Assembly (NCBI RefSeq): GCF_000016385.1
Contig: NC_009376.1
Coordinates: 744,001-808,000, forward strand
DNA from: Pyrobaculum arsenaticum DSM 13514
GTDB lineage: Archaea; Thermoproteota; Thermoprotei; Thermoproteales; Thermoproteaceae
Direction of reading: 5' to 3'
Length of the DNA stretch: 64,000 nucleotides
Shown here: positions 33,536-41,166 of the stretch, piece after piece
Numbering within the stretch: the stretch's first letter is position 1
How the letters are laid out: each line of letters opens with the position of its first letter
Notes under the pieces: generated by a model
The model's database searches: none
The model's input: the letters and a program-made list of their open reading frames with translations, nothing else
Told to the model about the DNA's origin: nothing
Program-made: the position numbers and the translations under genes

Positions 33536-33927
33536 ACACTACTCTGTGTATACCAGCTACCGACATACCCTACTCCTATATCGTACCAGTCCACGTTGTC
33601 GAAGTCTATCCTCGCCCATTGATAGCCACTCCATGGATCGCCTATACACCCCACAAATGCTGGATGTCCGTGACTCTTTATGGTATAGTACCGTATGCCA
33701 CCCGATCTAATGTCGTGGTTACTTGTGTGGCCTACGACACTGCGAGAAGAGTCGTCGTACCACACCTTTGTCCACGTCTTTTGATAAGAGTAGGCAATAA
33801 CACACCCAGGCCCGACGCAGTCTTCCCTAACATCTTGGTCGTATAATTCTACAACCGCCGCAACGACCAAGGCTACCGCCATTACCCCCAACATTGCTGT
33901 GCCCACCATCTTTAACCGGGATACCAT
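33517..33927 (-). CDS. Secreted or membrane-anchored hypothetical protein, Trp/Tyr/Gly-rich
   Basis: 136 residues. An N-terminal membrane segment (about 8-28) precedes a small Tyr/Trp/Asp-rich domain with CVGPGC and a later single Cys, ending VWVRAC. No family recognised. First gene of a two-gene operon with 32876-33535 (19-bp overlap). It lies downstream of an AT-rich region at 33945-33975 that contains TATA-like runs on the minus strand. Confidence 0.6.
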   Translation of the reverse strand: MVSRLKMVGTAMLGVMAVALVVAAVVELYDQDVREDCVGPGCVIAYSYQKTWTKVWYDDSSRSVVGHTSNHDIRSGGIRYYTIKSHGHPAFVGCIGDPWSGYQWARIDFDNVDWYDIGVGYVGSWYTQSSVWVRAC

Positions 33928-34434
33928 GTGTTATCCGAAAAACGGTATTTTTTTTTCAGTTGTACAATTGACGAAAAATATTTCTGCAAATGACGAAAAG
34001 AGGCGATACGATGGGCGTTTGCTTACAAGACGGCGAGGTGCGGCTAGCCGTCGGCGCTGACGGTAGCCAACCACGCCATTCTTAAATAGGCCTTAAAGAA
34101 CGCCATAGGTGCCGTCTTTCTTTTCACTTTTGCCATTGAAATGTTAAGAACTCTGCCAGGTTGGTGGAAATAGGGGTGAATACATGTGGCCTAGTAAGGG
34201 TTGCTCCTGAACCCCCTCCGCCGGTGGGGGCCCCCGCGGGAGCGAGCCGCCGTGGCACTGGAAGTGATCGTGAAAATCTTTCCGGTATGCGCTCTTAGCC
34301 ATGTGATCAACATTTTACACGGCGTAGGGCAATTTCATACGGTACAAATTTAAACTCCGGATGTAAAAACGCCGTGTCGCTTGTAATTTCTCCTCCAGTT
34401 GCCGAGACCATCTTAAAGGCGGCGAGAGGCCGCG
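33928..34434. other. Gene-free gap with a GC-rich palindrome
   Basis: About 500 bp. The left part is the promoter region of the secreted-protein operon. At 34211-34240 a GC-rich segment contains the perfect core tgggggccccc within a longer imperfect palindrome that could form a hairpin. TTTAAACTCC near 34350 could be a TATA element. No frame is convincing. Confidence 0.4.
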
Positions 34435-34737
34435 ATGTCTAGGAACTCCCCCATCTCGCTAGTCGCGGAAAAACTAGATGCCACAGAGCGGGTTCAAATA
34501 TACCTTGCGCTTCACAAGAAGTACCTAAGGGAGGCCGAGGACCTCTACGCTAAAAACGACCTCTTGCAAGCCGGGGAGAAGTACTGGGGCGCCGTGACGG
34601 TGTTGCTAAACGCCATAGCAGAAAAAAGAGGACTACCACACTACAGCCACAATAGAGAAGTTAAAAAAGCCAAACATAGGAAGGGGAATCGAAAATATGA
34701 AATCAAAAAAGTCAGCAATCTGGAGGGTTGCATGTAG
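34435..34737 (+). pseudogene. Truncated PaREP1 family gene
   Basis: Residues about 18-70 (RVQIYLALHKKYLREAEDLYAK, AGEKYWGAVTVLLNAIAEKRG, LPHYSH) are typical PaREP1/HEPN-like helices. After the SHN motif, where relatives continue for another 60-80 residues, the sequence becomes Lys-rich (KKAKHRKGNRKYEIKK) and AT-biased and does not match, so the 3' half seems replaced or frameshifted. Function unknown. Confidence 0.6.
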
Positions 34738-35127
34738 TGGGAATGATTTCAGTTACAGGTGACCGGGGCTTAGACAATTGGGCGAGGTCATGGTGCTTGG
34801 CGGAGGGAAATACGCGGTGAGGGCCAGAGCATTTGGGCGCCGGCTCAACGAGACATGTAGTCACTAACTGGCGAATTGGCACCACTCCGAGACAGAGTCT
34901 CTGACGGGGAAAACTCCGAGGTCAGAGGCACTGAGACAGGCCAAGAGCAAATCTGAGAGCTTATAGCGAATCGGTGACGCACCATGTAGTTATTAAATGA
35001 AATGCACAAGCTTTAACGCCTAATCACTATTCTCCGACGCCATTAAATGCCGTATCACGATACCAAAGCCCGTAAGGTATGAGCATCGCGTACTAGAAAA
35101 TATATATATGGTGTAGTTTGACATCTT
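34738..35127. other. Gap containing a surface-repeat relic and promoter of the large surface protein
   Basis: Holds the short repeat-domain relic (34772-34867, listed separately). Near the end, tatatatatgg at about 35100-35110 is a TATA-like element about 22 nt upstream of the ATG at 35128. Nothing else seen. Confidence 0.5.
34772..34867 (+). pseudogene. Relic of a surface-protein repeat domain
   Basis: The frame reads GEVMVLGGGKYAVRARAFGRRL then NET and a stop. This corresponds to the recurring GPVEVLGGRRYVVAAAAFGK unit in the large protein 260 bp downstream. It is one repeat unit without flanks, a trace of duplication or of recombination that moved this domain. Confidence 0.55.
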
Positions 35128-37659
35128 ATGGGTAGGTGGGTGCTTCTATTATTCCTGTTACTGGCTTATCTGACATACCAACAAAACACAACGCAGGTGT
35201 TAGGCCCACAACTAAACTGGGTAATAGAGTCGAACCCATCAAATGGAACAGATAGGGCTAATAGTATATGTATGAGTGAGAAGTTCCTATATGTTGTTGG
35301 CTCCGACTACTCTTTGAACAGATCCAGGTGGCGAATAGAAATGAGAGAAAAGATAAGTGGAAAACTAAATAAAATTTGGACATATAACATCAGCGATGGT
35401 TATGGCGAACTAACAGATTGCATCATAATAGACGATAAACTATACGTCGTTGGATATGAAAAAGAAAAATCAAACACCCAAGGGGTAATATTAATTTTCA
35501 ACGTCAACTTAAACTTATTAAAAATCGAAAAAGCTTTAAATATTGATATTCCACAAAAAATAACAACAGATAATAAATATCTTTATATTATCGGAATTGG
35601 TCCTCACTATATACGCTATGGAAATATTACAATAGTCATTAGTGCATGGCACATAGAAAAGAGAGCGTTAGACTTGTCGTTGATCAAAAATAGGACAGTA
35701 ACTCTGGGGATCCCACTAGGCATAGCTATTAATCCAGTCACTGGTCATATATGGACGTATGGAATAGAATACTTCTTTAAAATACCATTAATTATTATTC
35801 TTAATGAAAATTTTACTCAAATTAAATCATCTTCTTTAGATATTGCGCCATTAGGTATTACTTTTGATTACGAGGGAAATGGATATCTATTTGGTATAGG
35901 GGGTATAGTAAAAACAGATAAGGAAGGTAGAACTTTAACTTCTAGAGAATTGCCTAGATCTTATGGGTATAGGTATTCTCCACTAGCTGGTGTCTTTGTA
36001 AAAGGAAAATTGTATACCACCATATATAGCTATCTTTCTATATGGGATCCTGTAAATTTGGTAATTCTTAAGAATATGACTTTATTTACAAATATATCTG
36101 ACATAGATTTTATATGGAAAATTGTTCCGGATAAATATGGCTTATACATTGTTACGTCTGTTAATAAATCTGGCGATTATAGATGGCTCATCGCTTTCGT
36201 GTCTTTACCTGTAAATGTGAAAGTGTTAGTAAAAGACAGTTTTAATAATACCAAAGATTTCCTGTTTCAACTACTAAATGAAACAGGTTTTGTCGTGGGG
36301 GCTGGTAACAGTAGTAAAAACTTCACGCTATTCAGCGGAAAAAGGTATATTGTGAAAGTGAAGGCCTTCGGCACCGAACTCACCAGCAACTTCACAGCCA
36401 CAGATGGGCTAAACGTTGTTGTCGTAGTTCCCACGACAAAGGTGCGGGTAAGGGCTGTCGACGGCTTCGGCCTTCCAAGAAGTTGGCCGGTGGAGCTTAT
36501 CGGCGTGGCTAAGGGCAATGGGACTATCGGACCGGTTGAGGTTTTGGGAAATGGGACATATACGGCGAGGGTGTTAGCGTTTGGGCGGTGGTTCAACTCG
36601 ACCTTCTTCGCGGTGCCCGGCAAGGTACAGAACGTCTCCGTGGTAGTCCCGACCGCCCTTTTGACGGTGCGCGCTGTTGACGGCTTCGGCAGGCAGAGGG
36701 ACTGGCCAGTGGAAGTTGTCGGCGTCTCGCGGGGGAGCGGCGTAGTGGGGCCGGTTGAGGTGCTCGCCGGCACCTACACGGCGAGGGTCTCGGCGCTGGG
36801 CGCTGTGTTTAACAAGACGGTGGAGGTGCGGCCGGGGGAGAACGCCACGGCCGCCGTCCAAGTCCCCACCGCCCTGCTGTCTGCGGCGGTTGTTGACGGT
36901 TTTGGGAGCCGGAGAGATTGGCCTCTGGAGATAAGAGGGGTGGCAGGAGGGAGGGGCTCTGTAGGCCCTGTGGAGGTGCTTGGGGGCCGCCGATACGTAG
37001 TCGCCGCCGCGGCATTTGGCAAGAATTTCACGGAGGTGGTCGACCTGGCCCCCGGCGCCAACGCCACGGTGGTCGTGAGGGTCCCCACCGCAAAGGTCGC
37101 GGCCAAGGTGGTGGACAGCTTCGGCAGGCAGAGGGACTGGCCCGTGGAAATCGTCGGCGTGGCCTCGGGGAGGGGCGGAGTAGAGCCAGTCGAGGTGTTG
37201 GCCGGGCGCTACGTGGCGAGGGCGTCCGCGTTCGGTAGGGAGTTCGCCGTGGAGCTCGCCGCGGAGCCCGGAAAAGTCGCCGAGGCCGTGGTGCAGGTGC
37301 CGACTGCTGTGCTAAATATCGTAGTCCTTGACGACGACAAGAAGCCGCTGGACAGGTACGTGGAGTACGTGGCGGTTGGCGGCAACTCCTCCTCCAAGCC
37401 GCCGAGGGAGCTGGAGCTACTCGCCGGGAGGTACACCATAAGGGCCCGCGACCTGGGCAAAGAGACGTCGTCAGAAGTCGAGCTCGGCCCCGGAGAGGTC
37501 AAGACCGTGGAGCTGATAATTCCCGGCACGGCCGGCTTCGACGTCGGGGGCACCCGCGTAACTTACTCCACGGCCGCGGCCCTAGTCGCCGTAGCCCTAG
37601 CCGCAGTCGCCGGCGTTGTAGCTCTGGCGCTAAGGCGGCGGAGGAGACAAGCCAAGTAG
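35128..37659 (+). CDS. Large surface-anchored protein: beta-propeller-like N-half plus tandem repeat domains
   Basis: 843 residues. A signal peptide (about 1-20) leads into a roughly 320-residue region with recurring short beta-blade patterns (KFLYVVGSDYS, KLYVVGYEKE, KYLYIIGIG, HIWTYG). From about residue 350 there are six to seven repeats of about 66 residues, each containing V-x-A-V-D-G/S-F-G, R-x-W-P-x-E-I/V-x-G-V, G-P-V-E-V-L and Y-x-A-R/A-x-A-x-F-G, fitting immunoglobulin/carboxypeptidase-regulatory-like folds. A final helix (about 812-835) followed by RRRRRQ anchors it in the membrane. The N-half DNA is AT-rich, and from about 36345 it turns strongly GC-rich, so the gene looks assembled from two sources. 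Likely S-layer-associated or adhesin-like; function unknown. Confidence 0.7.
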   Translation: MGRWVLLLFLLLAYLTYQQNTTQVLGPQLNWVIESNPSNGTDRANSICMSEKFLYVVGSDYSLNRSRWRIEMREKISGKLNKIWTYNISDGYGELTDCIIIDDKLYVVGYEKEKSNTQGVILIFNVNLNLLKIEKALNIDIPQKITTDNKYLYIIGIGPHYIRYGNITIVISAWHIEKRALDLSLIKNRTVTLGIPLGIAINPVTGHIWTYGIEYFFKIPLIIILNENFTQIKSSSLDIAPLGITFDYEGNGYLFGIGGIVKTDKEGRTLTSRELPRSYGYRYSPLAGVFVKGKLYTTIYSYLSIWDPVNLVILKNMTLFTNISDIDFIWKIVPDKYGLYIVTSVNKSGDYRWLIAFVSLPVNVKVLVKDSFNNTKDFLFQLLNETGFVVGAGNSSKNFTLFSGKRYIVKVKAFGTELTSNFTATDGLNVVVVVPTTKVRVRAVDGFGLPRSWPVELIGVAKGNGTIGPVEVLGNGTYTARVLAFGRWFNSTFFAVPGKVQNVSVVVPTALLTVRAVDGFGRQRDWPVEVVGVSRGSGVVGPVEVLAGTYTARVSALGAVFNKTVEVRPGENATAAVQVPTALLSAAVVDGFGSRRDWPLEIRGVAGGRGSVGPVEVLGGRRYVVAAAAFGKNFTEVVDLAPGANATVVVRVPTAKVAAKVVDSFGRQRDWPVEIVGVASGRGGVEPVEVLAGRYVARASAFGREFAVELAAEPGKVAEAVVQVPTAVLNIVVLDDDKKPLDRYVEYVAVGGNSSSKPPRELELLAGRYTIRARDLGKETSSEVELGPGEVKTVELIIPGTAGFDVGGTRVTYSTAAALVAVALAAVAGVVALALRRRRRQAK

Positions 37660-37737
37660 GCCCCGCTGAAATTTTCGCCAAACTCCCCACACCCATATTT
37701 CCCCGCCACACATATTAAGAAGGGCGCAGAGGTAGGC

Positions 37738-39054
37738 ATGGGTTCCGCCGCTGATGAGCTGAGGCAGAGGCTTGAGCAAGCCCTGGCGCCCCAGAAGCCC
37801 CCGACAATAGAAGAGGTGCTTGCCGAGATAGGGCGCAGAGGAGTCCTATCGGGAAGCCTAGATCGTGTGTTTGTTGGTTACAAGATGTATATTACTTATG
37901 TAACTGATATATTGAGAAAGATATATCCAAATGAAGAAAAGTACTTATCACTTTTTGCAGAGTACCAGTCTAAGATTTTAGAGGACGCTTTCTCACAGGC
38001 ACATGAGGGGCTACGTGTGGCGAGGGATGGGGCTAGCGAGATCTTAAAAGCTAGCACGTTTGAGGGAAAGAAGACATTCTACCTCCCGCTACGCGTTTCA
38101 TCACTCACGGCGTATTTCCCTGACCTATTAAAAATGGGCGAAGTAGCAGAGCTGTTTCAACTCGGCTGGCGGGCGTCTGACGAAGGTGATGCCGAAGGCC
38201 GTCCGTACATCCACACGGCGCAGCCGTGGCAGCTGTATGCTTGGCTTGCGACAAGGCCTGGGCATGTCCAGTTGAGCATTTACCGCATAAACCTTACGAA
38301 TAGGGGAATTTCGCCGTTATTCGCGGCTGTTAGTAAATCGTGGAGACAGAAATGGAGCAAGGAGGACGCAATTATGAAGGTTCTCGTGTATTATAAAAAA
38401 GGCGAAGTGAGGCCTTTGCTTACATGGTGGCTTGGCGACGGGTCGGTGAAGTGGTCATTTGTAGATAAGAGACACTATAAACTACGCTTAACTGTCAAAG
38501 ATGAATATAAGAGACTTATCGTAGCGCAACTTGGCGCGTATTCTGAGAGAAGAGAGAGATATGTATACATACCAGGAGGCAAGAGGCTGTTTAAGGCCCT
38601 TATAGACGCCGCTGGCCCCTACGGGAAGCTCCTCGATGCGTTGCAAGCTCATAAATGGCTTTACTTAAAGTCCATTGACCGGCCGAGACGCAGAGGAAAG
38701 AAGGCCTTTAGTGGTCCAAGAATTGACAACGTTGTGAAAATAGGCGACATAGTGATGAAATTAAGAGTTGTATTTAACGAGGGAGGCTCTCTATACGCGG
38801 AGCGGTATGTAAAGACATACCAAGAGGCAATTAATCTCGCCAATAAGCTGAAAGAACTGGGAATAAGTCCCAAGATCTACAAAAAAGCCACAAGTTACGG
38901 AGTATACATTTCCACAAAGGAGCTGAAAAAACTAACGGAAAAAGACGAAATGCTTAAAAATAGAGTCAAAGAATTCTTAGAAAATAAGTCAAAAAACCTA
39001 CCAGAAAAGCACAATAGAGTTATTCAAAAACTTAGAAAAAGACTTGCCATATAA
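37738..39054 (+). CDS. PaREP2-like protein of unknown function
   Basis: 438 residues. The opening DELRQRLEQALAPQKPPTIEEVL, GVLSGSLDRVFVGYKMY, PYIHTAQPWQLYAWLATRPGH, SPLFAAVSKSWRQKWSKE and LLTWWLGDGSVKW resemble what I recall of the long PaREP2-type proteins of Pyrobaculum. The LLTWWLGDGSVKW element also resembles a single LAGLIDADG motif, which could point to a homing-endonuclease-derived domain, but only one is visible. The first about 130 bp are GC-rich and the rest is AT-richer than most of the window. It lies between the surface protein and the initiator tRNA. Assignment is tentative. Confidence 0.5.
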   Translation: MGSAADELRQRLEQALAPQKPPTIEEVLAEIGRRGVLSGSLDRVFVGYKMYITYVTDILRKIYPNEEKYLSLFAEYQSKILEDAFSQAHEGLRVARDGASEILKASTFEGKKTFYLPLRVSSLTAYFPDLLKMGEVAELFQLGWRASDEGDAEGRPYIHTAQPWQLYAWLATRPGHVQLSIYRINLTNRGISPLFAAVSKSWRQKWSKEDAIMKVLVYYKKGEVRPLLTWWLGDGSVKWSFVDKRHYKLRLTVKDEYKRLIVAQLGAYSERRERYVYIPGGKRLFKALIDAAGPYGKLLDALQAHKWLYLKSIDRPRRRGKKAFSGPRIDNVVKIGDIVMKLRVVFNEGGSLYAERYVKTYQEAINLANKLKELGISPKIYKKATSYGVYISTKELKKLTEKDEMLKNRVKEFLENKSKNLPEKHNRVIQKLRKRLAI

Positions 39055-39152
39055 ATAAGCACGCACACAAACTTTTTTACAACAACACTTATTAACAAAA
39101 TCTTCTGCGCATAGCGAAACTACGTCAAATAGGCATTTTATATATGTCAAGG

Positions 39153-39243
39153 TAGCGGGGCCCGGATTTGAACCGGGGACCTCGGGGCTGCACGGGCACG
39201 CCCGTTATGAGCCCCGCGGCCTACCAGGCTGGCCTACCCCGCT
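39153..39243 (-). tRNA. Initiator tRNA-Met (CAT) with a ~17-nt intron in the anticodon loop
   Basis: On the minus strand the acceptor AGCGGGG pairs with CCCCGCT (A1-U72 and G/C pairs typical of archaeal initiator tRNA). The D arm is GGCC/GGCC and the anticodon stem CGGGG/CCCCG carries the three G-C pairs of initiators. The loop reads CTCATAA with anticodon CAT, and the T arm is CCCGG-TTCAAAT-CCGGG. Between the loop and the 3' anticodon stem are about 17 extra bases (CGGGCGTGCCCGTGCAG or shifted by one), a small archaeal intron with self-complementary CGGGC/GCCCG. The CCA is not encoded. A TATA-like CTTTTAAAC lies about 30 nt upstream. Confidence 0.9.
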
Positions 39244-39330
39244 TCCGGCGTTGTTTAATATGTGGTGAGTTTAAAAGTTTTTCGCTTGCGGGGGTTGTGG
39301 CTTAAGTTTTTATGGATGTGGATTATTGTG

Positions 39331-39885
39331 GTGGTTTGGGTTGAGGTCTTGAAGAGGGTTTATCCTGCCTTGGCCAGCCGCTACGGCGCGGTGGTGGGTG
39401 GGTCGCAGGTTTTTTACATAATTCTAGGCTTGGCGCTTCCGTCGAAGGATATCGATATTTTTATTGAGGATTTTAACCCTTTGTTGGTGTCGCGGGTTTT
39501 GGCCGAGGCTCTTGGCTTAGAGGAGGAGAGGTTTGAAGTTTTTAGAAAAGGCGATAACTTGGTTTTTCACTTCTTTGTGCCGGTTGGCGCGGGCGTTGTG
39601 GCCGTTGAGATTATGTCAAAGACGCATCTGGGGAGGATTTCAGAGACGCCTCTGTTCCGAGAAGTGGTGTTTGTAAACCGAGACGGGGTTGACTACTGGG
39701 CGCTCAGCCTAGAGGCCTACGCCGTTTTGCAAGCCACGAGGCCAGATGGCCCTAGAGATGTGGACTTGGCCAGGTTTAGGCTTGTTAGGGACAGGATGGA
39801 CTGGGGGAGGGCGATGAACTTAGCCGAGGCGCTGGGGGTTAGGGATAAGTTGGAGGCGTTTTGCAGACAGGTATGTACGAGGTAA
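39331..39885 (+). CDS. Nucleotidyltransferase-like protein
   Basis: About 185 residues. VVGGSQVFYIILGLALPSKDIDIFIED recalls the Gly-Gly-Ser and Asp-x-Asp catalytic strand of polymerase-beta-like nucleotidyltransferases, and VAVEIMSK supplies the third acidic strand. The remainder, with YWALSLEAYAVLQATRPDGPRDVDLARF, resembles the C-terminal helices of such proteins. The open frame extends to 39262 across the tRNA-side promoter; the GTG at 39331 (or 39328) is about 25 nt downstream of a TTAAGTTTTT element and is preferred. The 3' end overlaps the next gene by 13 bp. Substrate unknown. Confidence 0.6.
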   Translation: MVWVEVLKRVYPALASRYGAVVGGSQVFYIILGLALPSKDIDIFIEDFNPLLVSRVLAEALGLEEERFEVFRKGDNLVFHFFVPVGAGVVAVEIMSKTHLGRISETPLFREVVFVNRDGVDYWALSLEAYAVLQATRPDGPRDVDLARFRLVRDRMDWGRAMNLAEALGVRDKLEAFCRQVCTR

Positions 39886-40229
39886 TTGTCAAGTTTGTCG
39901 AGACTGGGGACTACGCCTATTTGGAACAAGCGGCGAGGGAGGCGTTGCGGAGTGGGGCTTATTTAGAACACGTCCTCGACCTCATTCTCTTAACGCCGGC
40001 GGAGGAGCTCCCGCCCTCGGCCAAGAGGCTGGCCGCCGGCGTGAAGCGCGTGGTCAAGAGCGCAGACTGCGGGGCGTTGCCACCGCGGCTCGTGGTGCCG
40101 TGCGAAATTGCTAAGAGGAGGCTTGGCCTCATCGAAGTGGACGAGGAGGAGGTGCCCGAGGTCGAGGCGCTGGGCGTCGCCAGGGTGGTATACGCCTTTT
40201 GTAAGGCGGTAGGGGTAATAGTGCAGTAG
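39873..40229 (+). CDS. Hypothetical helical protein coupled to the nucleotidyltransferase-like gene
   Basis: 118 residues, mainly helical: YEVIVKFVETGDYAYLEQAAREAL, LEHVLDLILLTPAEELPPSAKRLAAGVKRVV and two cysteines (SADCGALPP, VPCEIAKRR). The ATG at 39873 overlaps the preceding stop, giving translational coupling; a TTG four codons earlier is less likely. No family recognised. A nucleotidyltransferase plus small helical protein recalls MNT/HEPN-style pairs, but no HEPN R-x4-6-H motif is evident, so I do not claim it. Confidence 0.55.
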   Translation: MYEVIVKFVETGDYAYLEQAAREALRSGAYLEHVLDLILLTPAEELPPSAKRLAAGVKRVVKSADCGALPPRLVVPCEIAKRRLGLIEVDEEEVPEVEALGVARVVYAFCKAVGVIVQ

Positions 40230-40277
40230 GCGAAATAACGCCGGCGGAGCTCGTAGGCTGAGCGGAGGGGCTGGTCT

Positions 40278-40571
40278 CTATAGGCGTTCTAGAAGCTCGG
40301 CGATTTTGGCCGGGTCTGCGGACCAGAGCGGGGAGCTACGCAAAACGGTGCATCTCAGCTTTTTGCCTATCTGCTGGCACTCCGCGTAGCCTTTCTGGGC
40401 TAGTGCTCTTAGTAGCTCCCCGGCTACTACGGGGGGTATGTCTGCCTTGTCTGCGACTTCGCGTGGGGTTAGCGACACGGCGTTTCCCTGTGCCTGGGCG
40501 AACCTCTCGGCAAGGGCTAGGGCTAGTCTGCAGGTGATGCCGCAGTGTGGGGGGAACTTCCTGGGGGCCAC
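40278..40571 (-). CDS. Winged-helix/HTH protein
   Basis: 97 residues. ITCRLALALAERFAQAQG is followed by VSLTPREVADKADIPPVVAGELLRALAQKGYAECQQIG, the arrangement of a helix-turn-helix with a wing and typical of archaeal transcription factors. The N-terminal PPHCGITC and the Cys near YAECQ could be metal ligands but are too few to be sure. It is 1 bp downstream of the membrane-protein gene in the same direction, so likely co-transcribed. Confidence 0.6.
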   Translation of the reverse strand: MAPRKFPPHCGITCRLALALAERFAQAQGNAVSLTPREVADKADIPPVVAGELLRALAQKGYAECQQIGKKLRCTVLRSSPLWSADPAKIAELLERL

Positions 40572-40572
40572 T

Positions 40573-40902
40573 CTATAGGAGCGTGGGCAGGAACAGGCTG
40601 AAGATGCCGTTGATTATCCATATGAGTAGGGCCAGCGCCGCGGCTCCCAGCCAGCCTACGCCCTGTAGCTTCCGCAAGGCGTATAGCCACACCAACAAGG
40701 CAAGCAGGCCGCTTATGAAAGGTATTCTAAATACGGCGTGGAAGAACCAGTATATCAACGCCCCTACCAGTGCCGTAATGGCGGCTCCGGCTAGGCTTTC
40801 TCTTTTCTGTTTTCCGGGGAATATTTTTAGGGCTAGCCAAATCGCTATTGTGGAGACAATCCACCCTACAATAAGGCCCGTCACGTCTCCCGCCAAGGAC
40901 AT
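40573..40902 (-). CDS. Small membrane protein, four predicted helices
   Basis: 109 residues with hydrophobic segments at about 8-28, 37-56, 62-76 and 82-105, separated by short basic loops (FPGKQKRES, ALRKLQ). The N-terminal Gly-rich GDVTGLIVGWIV is typical of such proteins. No family assigned. It precedes the HTH gene in an operon and is divergent from the TusA-like gene, with a shared AT-rich intergenic region at about 40910-40935. Confidence 0.55.
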   Translation of the reverse strand: MSLAGDVTGLIVGWIVSTIAIWLALKIFPGKQKRESLAGAAITALVGALIYWFFHAVFRIPFISGLLALLVWLYALRKLQGVGWLGAAALALLIWIINGIFSLFLPTLL

Positions 40903-40950
40903 GGAAGAAACATTGTGTCACTATTTATAAATTGTAGATTACAATACTCC

Positions 40951-41166
40951 GTGGATGAGTTGGCGGTCCCAGGCTGTCCCGAGGGCTCTCTCAGAGCGGT
41001 GGCGTACATCAAAGAGAAGCAACCTGGAGAGCTCGTGGTTAAGACTGTCGACGAGGATTGTGTCAAGGTTCTCAAGTTGGTTCTCCCCCTCTTCAACTAC
41101 TTTGTGGTAGACGAGTACAGAGAGGGCGAGTTCCACGCCGTCAAGGTGAAGAGGGGGAAGAGTTAA
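40951..41166 (+). CDS. TusA/SirA-like small protein
   Basis: About 71 residues. VPGCPEGSLRAVAYIKEKQPGELVVKTVDEDCVKVLKLVLPLF and VKRGK follow the TusA/SirA two-layer pattern with the Cys-Pro of the sulfur-carrier motif. TusA-type proteins carry persulfide sulfur. The GTG at 40951 lies about 24 nt from an ATTTATAA element inside the longer open frame, so it is the preferred leaderless start. It overlaps the convergent polyferredoxin gene by 26 bp. A second TusA-like gene is at 52716-52961. Confidence 0.6.
   Translation: MDELAVPGCPEGSLRAVAYIKEKQPGELVVKTVDEDCVKVLKLVLPLFNYFVVDEYREGEFHAVKVKRGKS

Noticed and set aside
39331..40229. MNT/HEPN toxin-antitoxin pair
   Set aside because: Nucleotidyltransferase features are partial, and the partner lacks an R-x4-6-H HEPN motif.
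40573..40902. Toxin-antitoxin interpretation of the membrane/HTH gene pair at 40278-40902
   Set aside because: An HTH with a small membrane protein is common for many regulators; no toxin motif or stable duplication supports it.
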